Assembly: GCA_036785705.1 (NCBI GenBank)
Contig: JAWUZG010000359.1
Span: 124,001 to 188,000 of the forward strand
Direction: 5' to 3'
DNA from: Acanthornis magna
Taxonomy: Eukaryota; Chordata; Aves; Passeriformes; Acanthizidae
Length of the DNA: 64,000 bases
Part shown: in pieces, positions 62,568 through 64,000 of the stretch
Layout: every line of letters starts with the position of its first letter
Position numbering within the stretch: the stretch's first letter is position 1
Notes under the pieces: generated by a model
The model's database searches: none
What the model was told of the DNA's origin: nothing
What the model saw: the letters and a program-made list of their open reading frames with translations, nothing else
Position numbers and translations under genes: made by a program

Positions 62568-63001
62568 AGCAGGGCTATAGAATCTTCTCGGTGGCGAGTA
62601 CAGTGGTCAATCCGGTCTTGCCCTCTATTTCCTTGTAACTTCCTCCTTATTAGTTTCCAAGCAAATCGCCTTCGACACTTTTTAACTGTGGTTTCCCATT
62701 GTTCCTCGGGTACTTCCCATTCAACAGGTACTCGAAATTCCCACCCACAGAGCAAAGTTATTATTTGAGTTAACCCTAGTTCTGTCTGGATAGGGAGTGA
62801 ATTTCGCTCTCGACACTTCATGCAATGAGCTTGCCATTTTTGTGAATGACCATACCAGTTTTTCCCACAATGTATGCAGTTACATTTAACCCAGCTAGCA
62901 TGTCCGATGAACCAGACAAGGTATGTGGTATGGCATTGAAGAAGGTTGTAATATCTCCTTGAGATTAGGATACAGTCTGTTTTCTTCTTTATATAAATCA
63001 C
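62549..63001 (-). CDS. extra ORF between pol and env, zinc-ribbon-like
   Basis: This is a 150-codon frame uninterrupted by stops, overlapping the env start by 19 bases. It has CX2C (residues 42-45) and CX2C (60-63) spaced like a zinc ribbon, and an Arg/Lys-rich stretch (KKCRRRFAWKLIRRK) near residue 106. It opens with GTG. The codon two before it is a stop, and the first in-frame ATG is at residue 61. So if real it is probably reached by splicing or is itself frameshifted from an upstream frame. I do not recognise the family. Whether it is an accessory gene or a pol remnant in a shifted frame is open. Confidence 0.4.
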   Translation of the reverse strand: MIYIKKKTDCILISRRYYNLLQCHTTYLVWFIGHASWVKCNCIHCGKNWYGHSQKWQAHCMKCRERNSLPIQTELGLTQIITLLCGWEFRVPVEWEVPEEQWETTVKKCRRRFAWKLIRRKLQGNRGQDRIDHCTRHREDSIALLWAATP

Positions 63002-63189
63002 AGGCTAAGGCTAAAACGTAAGGACCCTTTGTTCGAAATAGTCCTGATCCTCCAGTTTGGGGTGGAAGTATTCCTCCCCAAGGCGGGTATCAGAGGTTTC
63101 TCAAAACTTGTCCAGATGGCACTTGAAACCGCTGATATAAACTTGACCTTATTTTCCAATTATTTGTGATTCTCGGTACCTCCCTTGGA

Positions 63190-64000
63190 TCATTTGGGTC
63201 TTCCCAGTTCATTACCACCAAGTCCTCTCTTAAGAGTCAACCTGGTATCGCCTGGCTTAGAGGTTAGAGTCCACTCCTTAGGTTCTTCCACAGGTCCTTT
63301 AATTCTGCTGGTGTGGATCCATCCTCTTTCCCTGGTCCAGATCGCTGCCTCAGTTGTCAGTAGTACCTGAAAAGGACCTTCCCCCTGTGGGGTTAAAGAT
63401 TGTTCTCTCCACGATTTCACTAATACCCATTCCCCTGGTTGGATATTATGAATTTTAAATTCTAAGGGAGTGGTTTGAGGGATTATCCCTTTTAACCGCA
63501 AATTTTCAAGTGTTTTTGCAGTGGTGATGACACATTTTCTAACACTCATTTCCTCTTCTTCATAAGTAGCAGTTTCATGTTGTGTGGTTAAAAAAGGCAA
63601 CCCAAACATCGTCTCATAATGTGACACTCCCGGGTCTGACCTGGGTTGTGTTCAGATTCTCAGTAGAGCCAATGGTAAACATTTTACCCAGGACATCTGT
63701 GTTTCAATCATCAGTTTTGTTAGAGCTCTTTTTAAAGTCTGGTTCATTCTTTCTACCCGGCCCGAACTCTGTGGTTGCCATGGGGTATGTGATTCCCATT
63801 TTATTCCCTACTGTACTACTATTTGTTGTAGTACATTTGAAGTAAAATGTGTTCCTCTATCTGAGTCTATTCTATTAACCATTCCGTATCTGGGAATAAT
63901 TTGTTCTAAAAGGGTTTTACATACTACATTAGCTGTAGCTCTGACAGTGGGGACAGCTTCCACCCAATGAGTTAAATGATCTATTATTACTAATAAAAAT
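63190..64000 (-). pseudogene. pol: ERV pol, integrase region (broken)
   Basis: The catalytic-core motifs are visible: an Asp in IIDHLTHW near 63,985, an Asp in DSDRGTHF near 63,870, and a Glu in SGRVERMNQ near 63,760. The open C-terminal piece at 63,627-63,190 carries the gammaretroviral-type GEWVLVKSW and GPFQVLLTT blocks. An in-frame TAG and a TGA interrupt the core, so it is inactive. Confidence 0.8.

Larger units (their letters stand above)
60029..64000 (-). mobile_element. gammaretrovirus-like (ERV1) provirus, 3' portion
   Basis: In minus-strand order there are an integrase region, an extra ORF, env and the 3' LTR. gag, protease, reverse transcriptase and the 5' LTR lie outside the window. 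Stop codons and frameshifts in pol and env show an old, defective copy. The class is inferred from the integrase C-terminal region, the env layout and the LTR. Confidence 0.85.

Noticed and set aside
1..64000. tRNA, rRNA, CRISPR or bacterial-style operons
   Set aside because: No cloverleaf, rRNA-like or direct-repeat/spacer array was seen, and the content is vertebrate nuclear DNA.

Overview
The window reads as nuclear DNA of a bird, most likely a passerine. The evidence is many CR1 LINE remnants, avian-type retroviral LTRs, a gammaretrovirus-like endogenous retrovirus (ERV), fragments of MHC class I genes, and vertebrate genes whose exons are bounded by GT/AG splice sites. Most of it is non-coding. 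I identified genes by comparing predicted peptides with remembered family members; no database search was run.

Layout. (1) 1-31,000: AT-rich, gene-poor DNA with degraded CR1 copies near 9.9-10.7 kb and 28.4-28.9 kb and a (TTTC)n tract at 30 kb. (2) 31,046-46,275, minus strand: a multi-exon FBXO15 (F-box only protein 15) locus. I recovered eight exons, from the ATG at 46,275 and the F-box exon at 41.2 kb down to an exon at 31.0-31.3 kb. Splice phases agree from exon 1 to exon 7, but exon 6 has an in-frame TAA and exon 8 is out of frame by one base, so this copy looks damaged. Three LTR-like pieces sit in or beside it. (3) 46.6-49.3 kb: an LTR directly upstream of FBXO15, then a minus-strand CR1 that keeps ORF1 and the endonuclease but lacks the reverse transcriptase. 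(4) 49.4-55.2 kb: GC-rich minisatellites enclosing broken MHC class I pieces. Two promoter/exon-1 copies face each other (50.1 kb plus, 54.1 kb minus), with alpha-1 exon fragments and a transmembrane exon between them. (5) 55.3-56.1 kb: a CpG-rich promoter with the first coding exon of TMCO1 (minus), whose splice donor reads GC instead of GT. (6) 56.3-58 kb: CR1 3' ends. (7) 59.68-59.82 kb: the first coding exon of SEMA4D (plus) with good splice sites. (8) 60,029-64,000: the 3' portion of an antisense ERV (integrase, an extra ORF, broken env, 635-bp LTR) lying just downstream of that exon.

The main oddity is the neighbourhood. FBXO15, TMCO1, SEMA4D and MHC class I are not neighbours in other vertebrates, and several are present only as 5' ends. 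A segmentally duplicated, repeat-rich region (for example on a germline-restricted, W or MHC-bearing chromosome), a real rearrangement, or a chimeric assembly could each explain this.
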